From an uncultured Prevotellaceae bacterium (lineage in GTDB: Bacteria > Bacteroidota > Bacteroidia > Bacteroidales > Bacteroidaceae): a stretch of 12,663 nucleotides of DNA. A program made the translations under genes and the position numbers. Position 1 is the first letter of the stretch; each line of letters opens with the position of its first letter. The stretch is taken from assembly GCA_946408305.1 (NCBI GenBank), contig CAMJRQ010000008.1, forward strand, positions 1-12,663, read 5' to 3'. Below are positions 1-6,147 of the stretch, one piece after another. The notes under the pieces were generated by a model. It was not told the origin of the DNA. It made no database searches and worked only from the letters and a program-made list of their open reading frames with translations.

Positions 1-149
1 TTTGGGGAGGGCAGTGCTTTGCCCGATGGAGAGTAAAGGAGGCAGGAGGGGAGAGAAACGCTAATGACCGATTCGGGATTAAGGCTAATCATGCCCTACG
101 GGTCGGGTGCTTCCCAACCCTAAGGGTTGCGCCGGCGGGCGTGTCGTGC
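1..149. other. Non-coding segment downstream of dnaG
   Basis: I see no convincing gene here. The first 57 bases are purine-rich on the plus strand, and GGGCA at 9-13 can pair with TGCCC at 20-24. On the dnaG-proximal side, GGGT (100-103) and GGG (105-107) pair with CCC (113-115) and ACCC (117-120) around a TGCTT loop. AACCC-TAA-GGGTT (116-128) is a second small dyad. One of these may end dnaG transcription on the minus strand, but neither is followed by a clear T-run, so no terminator is claimed. The gene further left lies outside the window. Confidence 0.4.
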
Positions 150-2183
150 TCAGCGCAGCACCACGCGCTCTCCAGCCTCCTTGGCCAGAGTCTCGGCTTG
201 GCGCTTCTTCTCGTTGTATCGCTCCATGAGTTGGCGGAAGGCGTCACGGTCCTTCATTGCGTCGGGGCTCTTTGTCTGCTCGATGATTTGCTTGAGCTCG
301 GCCTGAACGTGCGCCAGTTTCAGGGTGGCCAGCATCCGGGGCACCACTTCGATGGGGCGTATGTCGTCGGTCTGTGCGCCGTAGACGCGGCTCAGCTGCT
401 CGCGGTCGGTGGAGAGGTCGAAGGCGGTTCCGCTTACCTGCGGGTCGGCATGGTTCAGGAAGTAGTGCTCGGCACGGAAACCGGGTTCCTTCACGTGGCT
501 GAAGGCCTCGTCGAGCATCTGGCTGTAGACGGGGTCGGTAAGTTGGAAACCGTCTTCCGTGAGGCTGTAGTGGATGTATTCGATGACGGTGAGCGCGACG
601 TCCTCGCCGTTCTCGCCGTCCACGCAGCACATCTGCTGCTCGCCGTAGCGCACAATCATGGCGATGAGGGGTCGCTCGTATTTCAGTTCCTTCCGCCCGA
701 CGGGTTCTGCCGGGAGCTGTTCGGGTTGCGGCTCCTCTTCCTGGGGCGGTGGGGGAGTCTGTCCCTCGGGCAGTGGCGCTGCGCTGCGCCGCCGCTCTTC
801 GCGTTCCTGCTCCTTGCGTTCCTCGTCGCTGATGCGTTTGCGCTGGTTGGCAACGGCCGTGGTGATGAGTTTCTCGTCCATCTGGAGCGTCTGTGCGGCC
901 TGCCGGACGTAGAGCACGCGCGTTATCTCGTTGGGGATGACGGCGATGCTCTCGGCTATGTTGTTGATGAGCTGGCTCAGCTTCACGGGGTCGTCCTTGG
1001 CCTGCTCGAGCGTCAGGTTGAGCTTGAAGTTGATGAAGTCCACCTGGTGCGACTTCAGGTACTCCTGATATTCCGTGGCGTTGTGCTTGCGAGCGAAGCT
1101 GTCGGGGTCGTCGCCGTCGGGCAGGAGGAGTAGGCGGACGTTCATGCCTTCGGCCAGGAGCATGTCGATGCCTCGCTGGCTGGCGTGTATGCCAGCCTCG
1201 TCGCCGTCGAAGATGACGGTGATGTTGTTCGTCATGCGGTGGATGAGGCGTATCTGGTCGGTGGTCAGCGCGGTGCCCGACGAGGCCACCACGTTCTCCA
1301 CTCCCTGCTGGTGCATGGCCATGACGTCGGTGTATCCCTCGACGAGATAGCAGAGGTCCTGCTTGCGTATGGCCTCCTTGGCCTGGTAGAGCCCGAAGAG
1401 CTCCTTGCGCTTGCTGTAGACGAGGCTTTCGGGCGAGTTGAGATACTTCACGTTGACGCCCTTGGTGGCAGCGTCGAGCACACGTCCGCCGAAGCCGGCC
1501 ACGCGCCCGCTCATCGTGAAGATGGGCCAGATGACACGTCCGCGGAAGCGGTCGCGCAGCTTCCCGTCGCGTTCGTTCTTGATGCTCAGCCCGGTGCCGA
1601 CGCTGTTCTTTGGCTCCTTCTCGTCGATGGTGTTGACGAGGTATTTCTCCTGGTAGCCGGCCTTTTGCGCGTCGGCCGACATGGAGACGGAGCGGCTGTC
1701 GGGGCAGAAGCCCAGCGGGAAGCGCTCGATGATGTCGTCGCGGAAGCCGCGTCCGTGGAAGTAGGCCAGTCCGATGGCGCGCCCGTCGTCGGTGTCGTGG
1801 AGCTGCTGGCGGAACCAGTCGCGTGCCCATTCGTTGACGATGAACATGCTGTCGCGGTCGCCCTGCGACTGTCGTTCCTCGGGCGTGAGCTCCTTCTCCT
1901 CGATGGGTATGCCGTATTTGCGTGCCAGATAGCGCAGGGCGTCGGGGTAGGAGAGCTGTTCGTGCTCCATGATGAAGCCCACGGGGTTGCCGCCCTTGCC
2001 GCAGGCGAAGCACTTGCAGTAGTTCTTGGCCGGCGAGACCATGAAGGAGGGCGTGCGGTCGTCGTGGAAGGGGCAGAGGCCCTTCAGGTTGGCGCCGGCA
2101 CGTTTCAGATTGACAAAGTCGGAGACGACGTCCACGATGTTCGCGGCGTCCATGATTTTGTCTATGGTGGCTCTGTCAATCAT
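150..2183 (-). CDS. dnaG: DNA primase DnaG
   Basis: DnaG makes the short RNA primers for leading- and lagging-strand replication and works with the replicative helicase. The 677-aa product has the full architecture. The N-terminal CHC2 zinc ribbon has ligands C37, H40, C58 and C61 (CPFH, then CFAC). The basic RNA-polymerase core motif RFRGRVIWPI starts near residue 212. The Toprim domain has VEGYTD (E282), DGDEAG (326-331) and DGDDPDSF (from 356), the acidic metal-binding residues. A charged then proline- and glutamate-rich linker (about 450-500) joins the C-terminal helicase-interaction domain, which is divergent, as usual in this phylum. The start MIDRATIDKIMDAANIV fits the family. It is the last gene of the rplY-pth-pepT-S4-lrp-dnaG run, 17 bp after the lrp-like stop, and probably depends on the upstream promoter. 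No frame damage is seen. Confidence 0.97.
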   Translation of the reverse strand: MIDRATIDKIMDAANIVDVVSDFVNLKRAGANLKGLCPFHDDRTPSFMVSPAKNYCKCFACGKGGNPVGFIMEHEQLSYPDALRYLARKYGIPIEEKELTPEERQSQGDRDSMFIVNEWARDWFRQQLHDTDDGRAIGLAYFHGRGFRDDIIERFPLGFCPDSRSVSMSADAQKAGYQEKYLVNTIDEKEPKNSVGTGLSIKNERDGKLRDRFRGRVIWPIFTMSGRVAGFGGRVLDAATKGVNVKYLNSPESLVYSKRKELFGLYQAKEAIRKQDLCYLVEGYTDVMAMHQQGVENVVASSGTALTTDQIRLIHRMTNNITVIFDGDEAGIHASQRGIDMLLAEGMNVRLLLLPDGDDPDSFARKHNATEYQEYLKSHQVDFINFKLNLTLEQAKDDPVKLSQLINNIAESIAVIPNEITRVLYVRQAAQTLQMDEKLITTAVANQRKRISDEERKEQEREERRRSAAPLPEGQTPPPPQEEEPQPEQLPAEPVGRKELKYERPLIAMIVRYGEQQMCCVDGENGEDVALTVIEYIHYSLTEDGFQLTDPVYSQMLDEAFSHVKEPGFRAEHYFLNHADPQVSGTAFDLSTDREQLSRVYGAQTDDIRPIEVVPRMLATLKLAHVQAELKQIIEQTKSPDAMKDRDAFRQLMERYNEKKRQAETLAKEAGERVVLR

Positions 2184-2200
2184 TTGGGGTGCGGGGGTGT

Positions 2201-2662
2201 TCAGATGTAAAGACCGTAGTCGTGTTTGATTTCCTCCATGACGAAGGTGCTCTCGATGCTGCCCACGCTTTCGATGGCTCCCAGCGTGTTCAGCAGGAAA
2301 TCTTTGTAGACCTGCATGTTGGCGGCATGCACCTTGAGCAGATAGTCAAAGTTTCCGCTGATGTTGTAGCACTCGGTCACCTGGGGCACCTCCTTGATGC
2401 GTTCCACGAAGTCGTTGGCAATGGCGTTGTTCATGCGTCGCAACTTCACGTTGCAGAAGACGAGGAAGCCCTGGTTGAGCTTCTCGGCGTCGAGCACGGC
2501 CACGTATTTCTTGATGTAGCCGTTCCGTTCGAGCCGCTTCAGGCGTTCGAAGACGGGGGTGGAGGAGAGGTGCACCTCGGCCGCCAGCTCCTTGGTGGTG
2601 AGGCGTGCGTTCTGCTGGAGTGTGCGCAGAATCTGCAGGTCGGTCTTGTCGAGCGTTTCCAT
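2201..2662 (-). CDS. Lrp/AsnC-family transcriptional regulator
   Basis: This is a 153-aa product, the usual length for an Lrp/AsnC (feast/famine) regulator. These proteins bind DNA as dimers or octamers and often sense amino acids. The N-terminal winged helix-turn-helix covers about residues 5-60 (LDKTDLQILRTLQQNAR, then TTKELAAEVHLSSTPVFERL). The C-terminal RAM ligand-binding and oligomerisation domain covers about 65-145 and carries the GNFDYLL signature near residue 103. The start codon overlaps the stop of the upstream S4 gene by one base (TAATG), which implies translational coupling. The gene lies between an RNA-binding protein gene and dnaG, and a peptidase gene is two genes upstream. 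An amino-acid or peptide-related regulon would fit but cannot be read from the sequence. Family assignment is firm; target genes and ligand are unknown. Confidence 0.93.
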   Translation of the reverse strand: METLDKTDLQILRTLQQNARLTTKELAAEVHLSSTPVFERLKRLERNGYIKKYVAVLDAEKLNQGFLVFCNVKLRRMNNAIANDFVERIKEVPQVTECYNISGNFDYLLKVHAANMQVYKDFLLNTLGAIESVGSIESTFVMEEIKHDYGLYI

Positions 2663-3111
2663 TATTCGTCAGTATCGTCGGTGTCGGTGTCGTCGTCCAT
2701 GTCGAAGTCGAAGTCGGCCAGGAAGTAGGGTGTCTCGCCCGTGAACTCGTCGAGCGTGCGGCGTTCCTTCTTCGTGGGCCGTCCGGTGCCCTTGGCGCGG
2801 TTGGCAAATCCGCTTATGCGGCTCATCTCCAGGATTTCATACTGCTCGGGGGCGGTGACGTTCTCCAGTATCTCGGGCAGCAGTTTGGCCCCCACTCGTT
2901 TCTCGATGGGCTGCAGCACGCGGAAGCTGTAGGTGACGGGCGGCTTGCGCACGTCGACCACGTCGCCGGCTCTGACCGTGCGGCTGGCCTTCAGCTGTGC
3001 TCCCTTCAGGCTCACCTGTCCCTTCTTGCAGGCAGCGGCGGCCATGGTGCGCGTCTTGAAGATGCGTGCGGCCCAGAGCCATTTGTCTATGCGTGCTTCG
3101 GTCTGTGCCAT
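2662..3111 (-). CDS. S4-domain RNA-binding protein, Hsp15 (HslR)-like
   Basis: This is a 149-aa protein. The S4 RNA-binding domain is at its N-terminus: RIDKWLWAARIFKTRTMAAA, then a basic CKKGQVSLKG and an AGDVVDV turn, within residues about 7-55. This matches the Hsp15 type, which in E. coli binds stalled 50S subunits carrying peptidyl-tRNA. The middle part (GFANRAKGTGRPTKKERR) is basic. The C-terminus is a strongly acidic tail, DFDFDMDDDTDTDDTDE, encoded by near-repetitive GAC/GAT codons. The start was chosen at [11 protein letters not shown] because homologs begin there and the ATG overlaps the pepT stop by one base (TGATG); an open frame running further upstream lies entirely inside pepT. 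Proximity to pth (peptidyl-tRNA hydrolase) and rplY supports a ribosome-rescue role. Confidence 0.9.
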   Translation of the reverse strand: MAQTEARIDKWLWAARIFKTRTMAAAACKKGQVSLKGAQLKASRTVRAGDVVDVRKPPVTYSFRVLQPIEKRVGAKLLPEILENVTAPEQYEILEMSRISGFANRAKGTGRPTKKERRTLDEFTGETPYFLADFDFDMDDDTDTDDTDE

Positions 3112-4337
3112 CACTCTTGGGCTGTCAGTCGGCAGATGTTCACCACGGTCATCATGGCCTTCTCCATGCTCTGTATGGGGACGAACTCGTTGCGGCCGTG
3201 GAAGTTGAGCCCTCCGGCAAAGATGTTGGGGCAGGGGAGTCCCTTGAAGGAGAGCTGAGCTCCGTCGGTGCCGCCGCGGATGGGCACCACGGTGCAGTGT
3301 CCGCAGGCCTCCTCGATGGCTTTCTGGGCTATCTGGGTGATGTGGGGCTTGTCCTGGAGCTGGCTGAGCATGTTGTAATACTGGTCTTTGAGCGTGGCGC
3401 TGACCGTTCCGGGGCCATACTTCTGGTTCATCCTCTCGGCGGCCTGCTGCACCGTGAGCTTGCGCTTCTCGAAGGTGTCGCGGTCGTGGTCGCGCAGGAT
3501 GTAGACGAGGGTGGCTTCCTCCACGGTGGCCTGAATGCTGCACAGGTGGTAGAATCCCTCGTAGCCCTCGGTCTGGCCCGGTGTCTCGCTCTGGGGCAGC
3601 AGGCCGATGAACTCCTGTGCCAGCAGGGCGGCGTTGATCATCTTGCCCTTGGCATAGCCGGGGTGGACGTTGCGTCCGCAGATGGTCACCTTGGCGCTGG
3701 CGGCGTTGAAGTTCTCGTATTCCAGCTCGCCCACTTCGCCTCCGTCCATCGTGTAGGCCCATTCGCAGCCGAACTTCGCCACGTCGAAGAGGTGGGCTCC
3801 GGCGCCAATCTCCTCGTCGGGGTTGAAGGCGATGCGGATGCGTCCGTGTTCTATCTCGGGGTGAGCCATGAGGTAGGTCATGGCGGTGACAATTTCAGCG
3901 ATGCCGGCCTTGTCGTCGGCGCCGAGGAGCGTGGTGCCGTCGGTGACGATGAGGTCCTCGCCGATGTGGTCCCTGAGTTCGGGGAAGTCGGCCACGCGGG
4001 TCTGAATGCCCAGTTCGGGGTTCAGGAGGATGTCTTCTCCGTCGTAGTGGCGGATGATGCGGGGCCGTATGTTGGCTCCGCTGCAGTCGGGGCTCGTGTC
4101 CATGTGGGCGATGAAGCCTATGGTGGGCACGGGGCGGCTGGTGTTGGCCGGCAGTGTGGCGTAGACGTAGGCGTGGTCGTCCATCTCTACGTCCTGCAGG
4201 CCGATGTCCTTCAGCTCCTGGGTCAGATGGCGTGCCAGCGCGAACTGTTTCTCGGTGCTGGGGCACTGGGTCTCGTTCTCCTCGCTCGACTGGGTGTCGA
4301 ACGACACGTATTTCAGGAATCTCTCAACCAGTTCCAT
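3111..4337 (-). CDS. pepT: Peptidase T (tripeptide aminopeptidase)
   Basis: PepT is a cytoplasmic M20B dizinc aminopeptidase that removes the N-terminal residue from tripeptides. The 408-aa product is the normal length. The metal ligands and catalytic residues can be placed: H78 and D80 (AHMD), D141 (GADDK), E175/E176 (PDEE), D198 (MDGG) and H380 ([10 protein letters not shown]). These positions are within one or two residues of those known for Salmonella PepT. The start [17 protein letters not shown] is typical of the family. The gene lies 19 bp after pth, and its stop overlaps the start of the S4 gene by one base, so it is translated as part of the rplY operon. Placement of a peptidase next to ribosome quality-control genes may be metabolic coincidence or reflect peptide recycling; I cannot tell which. 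Confidence 0.96.
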   Translation of the reverse strand: MELVERFLKYVSFDTQSSEENETQCPSTEKQFALARHLTQELKDIGLQDVEMDDHAYVYATLPANTSRPVPTIGFIAHMDTSPDCSGANIRPRIIRHYDGEDILLNPELGIQTRVADFPELRDHIGEDLIVTDGTTLLGADDKAGIAEIVTAMTYLMAHPEIEHGRIRIAFNPDEEIGAGAHLFDVAKFGCEWAYTMDGGEVGELEYENFNAASAKVTICGRNVHPGYAKGKMINAALLAQEFIGLLPQSETPGQTEGYEGFYHLCSIQATVEEATLVYILRDHDRDTFEKRKLTVQQAAERMNQKYGPGTVSATLKDQYYNMLSQLQDKPHITQIAQKAIEEACGHCTVVPIRGGTDGAQLSFKGLPCPNIFAGGLNFHGRNEFVPIQSMEKAMMTVVNICRLTAQE

Positions 4338-4356
4338 ATATCTTCTTGTGTGAGGT

Positions 4357-4920
4357 TTATTTTCCGTTGTAGTGGTTCATGGCGAACTGGATGCCGGTCA
4401 GTGCGAAGGCCTTGATGGCCTCGCAGGCGGCGGGCACCCGTTCGTCTACGATTTTCTCCTCTTCGGGCAGGAAGCGGCTCAGCACGAAGTCCACCTGTCC
4501 GCCCATGGGGAACCCGTTGCCTATGCCGAAGCGCAATCGGTTGTAACCCTGTCCGCCCAGCGTCTGTGCGATGTGCTTGAGCCCGTTGTGTCCGCCGTCG
4601 CTTCCGTTTTGCCGGATGCGGATGGTGCCGAGCGGCAGGCTCAGGTCGTCGACGACGACGAGCATGCGCTCCACGGGAATCTTCTCCTGCAGGAGCCAGT
4701 AGCGCACGGCGTTGCCAGAGAGGTTCATGTAGGTGGAGGGCTTGAGGAGCACCAGCTCGGCGTTCTTCACCCTCATGTGGGCCACGAAGCCGTAGCGGCG
4801 GTCCTCAAAAACAGTATTGGACGCCTTAGCCAGGGCGTCCAATACTCTAAATCCGATGTTGTGGCGGGTGCCATCGTATTCTGGTCCGATGTTACCCAGC
4901 CCTGTTATCAGGTACTTCAT
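4357..4920 (-). CDS. pth: Peptidyl-tRNA hydrolase
   Basis: Pth cleaves the ester bond of peptidyl-tRNAs released early from ribosomes, recycling tRNA; it is essential in most bacteria. The 187-aa product is full length. Active-site residues match the E. coli enzyme: N10 (GLGN), H20 (TRHNIGF), N66 (YMNLSG), D92 (VVDDL) and N112 (GGHNGLK). The gene lies 16 bp after rplY and 19 bp before pepT in the same operon. One oddity is a 13-bp perfect inverted repeat within codons 25-36, followed by a T-run on the coding strand. Codons there (AGA, GTA, TTG, AAT, ACT, GTT, TTT) look less GC-rich than in the rest of the gene, although the encoded protein segment looks conserved for the family. Confidence 0.97.
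   Translation of the reverse strand: MKYLITGLGNIGPEYDGTRHNIGFRVLDALAKASNTVFEDRRYGFVAHMRVKNAELVLLKPSTYMNLSGNAVRYWLLQEKIPVERMLVVVDDLSLPLGTIRIRQNGSDGGHNGLKHIAQTLGGQGYNRLRFGIGNGFPMGGQVDFVLSRFLPEEEKIVDERVPAACEAIKAFALTGIQFAMNHYNGK
4813..4846 (-). repeat. 13-bp perfect inverted repeat inside pth, terminator-like
   Basis: AGTATTGGACGCC at 4813-4825 is exactly complementary to GGCGTCCAATACT at 4834-4846, with an 8-nt loop. Read in the direction of pth transcription, the right arm is followed by one G and then five T (4811-4807), the form of an intrinsic terminator. It lies about 75-114 nt into the gene. A perfect stem of this length by chance in coding DNA is unlikely; the function is unknown. Confidence 0.85.
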
Positions 4921-4936
4921 CCGGTGTCAGCGGAGA

Positions 4937-5533
4937 TTATTCCTCCTTCTTGGCAGCGGCGCTCATGGCGCTACGTGTCATCTTCACCTGGCATACGACC
5001 ACGCTGGGGCTGGTGATGAGCTCCAGTCCGTCGAACTTCAGCTCGGCCACCTTGATGGTCTTGCCCAGTCCGAGGTTGGTGACGTCGATGTCCAGACGCT
5101 CGGGAATGTTCTGATAGGGGGCGCGCACCTTGAGCTTGCGCACGTTGGCAGCCAGCTTACCACCGGCCTTGACGCCTTCGGCCAGTCCGTTCAGCTTGAT
5201 GGGCACTTCCATGACGATGGGCTTCTCCTCGGTGATTTCGTAGAAGTCTACGTGAATCAGCTGGTCGGTGACGGGGTGGAACTGCAGCTCCTTCATGATG
5301 GCCTTGCACTCCTGGCCGTCGATGTTGAGGTTGACGGTGTAAATCTCGGGGGTGTAGACCAGCTTGCGCAGGCCTTCCTGGGTCACAGAGAAGCTCTTTG
5401 CCACGGGCAGTCCGTTCTCGTCCTTGGCTACTCCATAGAGGTTGCAGGGCACAGCGCCCGTCTTGCGAATCTCGCGGGCTCCCTTTTTGCCGCTTGCGAT
5501 GCGTGCGGTGCCCTGTACGTCGATACTTTTCAT
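4937..5533 (-). CDS. rplY: 50S ribosomal protein L25 / Ctc family
   Basis: L25 binds 5S rRNA in the large ribosomal subunit. At 198 aa this is the long two-domain TL5/Ctc form rather than the short E. coli form. The N-terminal 5S-binding domain carries ARIASGKKGAREIRKTGAVP and NLYG (about residues 10-35). The C-terminal beta domain includes FHPVTDQLIHVDFYEI and VPIKLNGLAEGVKAGGKL (about 105-150). The protein ends in a lysine/alanine tail. It is the first gene of the minus-strand operon and is preceded by a good promoter at 5613-5643, leaving a leader of roughly 70 nt. Pairing with pth directly downstream is common in bacteria and supports the call. Confidence 0.96.
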   Translation of the reverse strand: MKSIDVQGTARIASGKKGAREIRKTGAVPCNLYGVAKDENGLPVAKSFSVTQEGLRKLVYTPEIYTVNLNIDGQECKAIMKELQFHPVTDQLIHVDFYEITEEKPIVMEVPIKLNGLAEGVKAGGKLAANVRKLKVRAPYQNIPERLDIDVTNLGLGKTIKVAELKFDGLELITSPSVVVCQVKMTRSAMSAAAKKEE

Positions 5534-5609
5534 TTGGTTTTTGGTTTGTTTTGTGTTACTCTAAATTAAGTTTTCTCTGCTTAATTCGCCATCACACGGC
5601 TCAAAAGCG

Positions 5610-5633
5610 CGGCAAAGTTACGGCTTTTTGCCG
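5610..5633 (-). terminator. Possible hairpin ending the PUR gene, overlapping the rplY promoter
   Basis: CGGCAAA (5610-5616) and TTTGCCG (5627-5633) form a 7-bp inverted repeat just after the stop codon of the upstream minus-strand gene, followed on that strand by CGCTTTTG. An alternative shorter stem is CGGC-TTTTT-GCCG (5621-5633), which lies between the promoter boxes. It could be a weak terminator, an operator, or both. The evidence is geometric only. Confidence 0.35.
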
Positions 5634-5643
5634 AAACCTCAAA
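5613..5643 (-). promoter_or_regulatory. Bacteroidetes-type promoter for the rplY operon
   Basis: On the minus strand, TTTG (5643-5640) is followed by 19 bp and then TAACTTTG (5620-5613). This is a full match to the Bacteroidetes primary-sigma consensus TTTG / TAnnTTTG with the expected spacing. Transcription would start near 5605, about 70 nt before the rplY ATG. The -33 box overlaps the TGA stop codon of the upstream PUR gene. Confidence 0.8.
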
Positions 5644-6016
5644 ATTCCAGGTCGATTTTTATTTCATCGTCGAAGGCTTCGTCGGTCGTGTCGGCCTTCG
5701 GGGCGTCGTCTGTCCGGGCCGTGCGCGGCTGGGGCAGGCCCTGGTTCTCCTCGACGAACCGCATGGCCTCTTCCATGCTGTCGCGGAATTTGCGGAAGTC
5801 CTCGCCGTAGATGAATATCTTGTGTTTCTCGTAGCTCACCTGCGGCATGTCGGCCGGTCCGCTGAAAATCTTCTTGCTCTCGGTGATGCTCAGATACATC
5901 TCGCCCTTGCGGTTCTGCTTGACGTCGACGTAGTAGAGGCGTTGTCCAGCCTTGATGGTTTTCGAGAAGAGTATGTCGCGCTCCTTTCCTTCTTGATTCT
6001 TCGTAATCTCCTCCAT
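5639..6016 (-). CDS. PUR-domain nucleic-acid-binding protein (DUF3276)
   Basis: This is a 125-aa protein of the DUF3276 / bacterial PUR-alpha-like family, small single-stranded DNA/RNA-binding proteins found mainly in Bacteroidetes and spirochaetes. The core runs from about residue 13 to 90: ILFSKTIKAGQRLYYVDV, then YLSITESKK, then HKIFIYGEDFRKFRDSMEEA. This is the beta-beta-beta-beta-alpha pattern of a PUR repeat. The C-terminal 30 residues are acidic and low in structure (DDAPKADTTDEAFDDEIKID). The start was placed at MEEITKNQEG because homologs start there; the open frame extends 40 codons upstream but would then run through the promoter region. It is transcribed divergently from nusB and lies just upstream of rplY. 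The cellular role is not established; a regulatory RNA/DNA-binding role is inference. Confidence 0.88.
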   Translation of the reverse strand: MEEITKNQEGKERDILFSKTIKAGQRLYYVDVKQNRKGEMYLSITESKKIFSGPADMPQVSYEKHKIFIYGEDFRKFRDSMEEAMRFVEENQGLPQPRTARTDDAPKADTTDEAFDDEIKIDLEF

Positions 6017-6018
6017 AG

Positions 6019-6042
6019 CTGCAAAATTTGATGCGTTTGCAG
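6019..6042 (-). promoter_or_regulatory. 7-bp inverted repeat directly upstream of the PUR gene start
   Basis: CTGCAAA (6019-6025) and TTTGCAG (6036-6042) form a perfect dyad with a 10-nt centre, ending two bases before the ATG of the PUR-domain gene. It would lie in the leader of that transcript. Position suggests an operator or a leader hairpin that covers the start; this is inference. Confidence 0.4.
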
Positions 6043-6044
6043 CC

Positions 6045-6076
6045 CAAAATTCTCCATAATTTCCCAATCTTCCAAA
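6045..6076 (-). promoter_or_regulatory. Probable promoter of the PUR-domain gene
   Basis: On the minus strand, TTTG (6076-6073) is followed by 20 bp and GAATTTTG (6052-6045), one mismatch from TAnnTTTG. The distance to the start codon (about 30 nt to 6016) is reasonable. This is a moderate match. Confidence 0.5.
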
Positions 6077-6091
6077 AAAAACGCAGAAAAA

Positions 6092-6123
6092 TGTGTCTAT
6101 TTGGGGCAAATTCCGTACTTTTG
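6092..6123 (+). promoter_or_regulatory. Probable promoter of the nusB operon
   Basis: TACTTTTG (6116-6123) is a full match to the Bacteroidetes -7 box TAnnTTTG. Twenty bp upstream is TGTG (6092-6095), one mismatch from TTTG. A start near 6130 would give a short leader of about 18 nt before the nusB ATG at 6148. A closer TTTG (6100-6103) is too near to serve as the -33 box. Confidence 0.6.
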
Positions 6124-6147
6124 TCCCACTTTTCAAGAGAATGTGTT

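Noticed and set aside
1..60. G-rich stretch as a possible G-quadruplex
   Set aside because: The G-runs are mostly two bases long and unevenly spaced; there are too few runs of three or more for a confident call.
141..1133. Long plus-strand open frame opposite dnaG
   Set aside because: It lies antisense to an intact, fully recognisable primase; its leucine/valine-rich translation is the usual by-product of high GC and has no family motif.
3066..4415. 449-codon plus-strand open frame opposite pepT
   Set aside because: The minus strand encodes PepT with every catalytic residue in place; the antisense frame spans several genes' boundaries and shows no domain.
6028..6147. Upstream start for NusB
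   Set aside because: The extra 40 residues would be translated from the divergent promoter region, and the -7 box TACTTTTG would lie inside the gene; MINRELIRQK is the family start.
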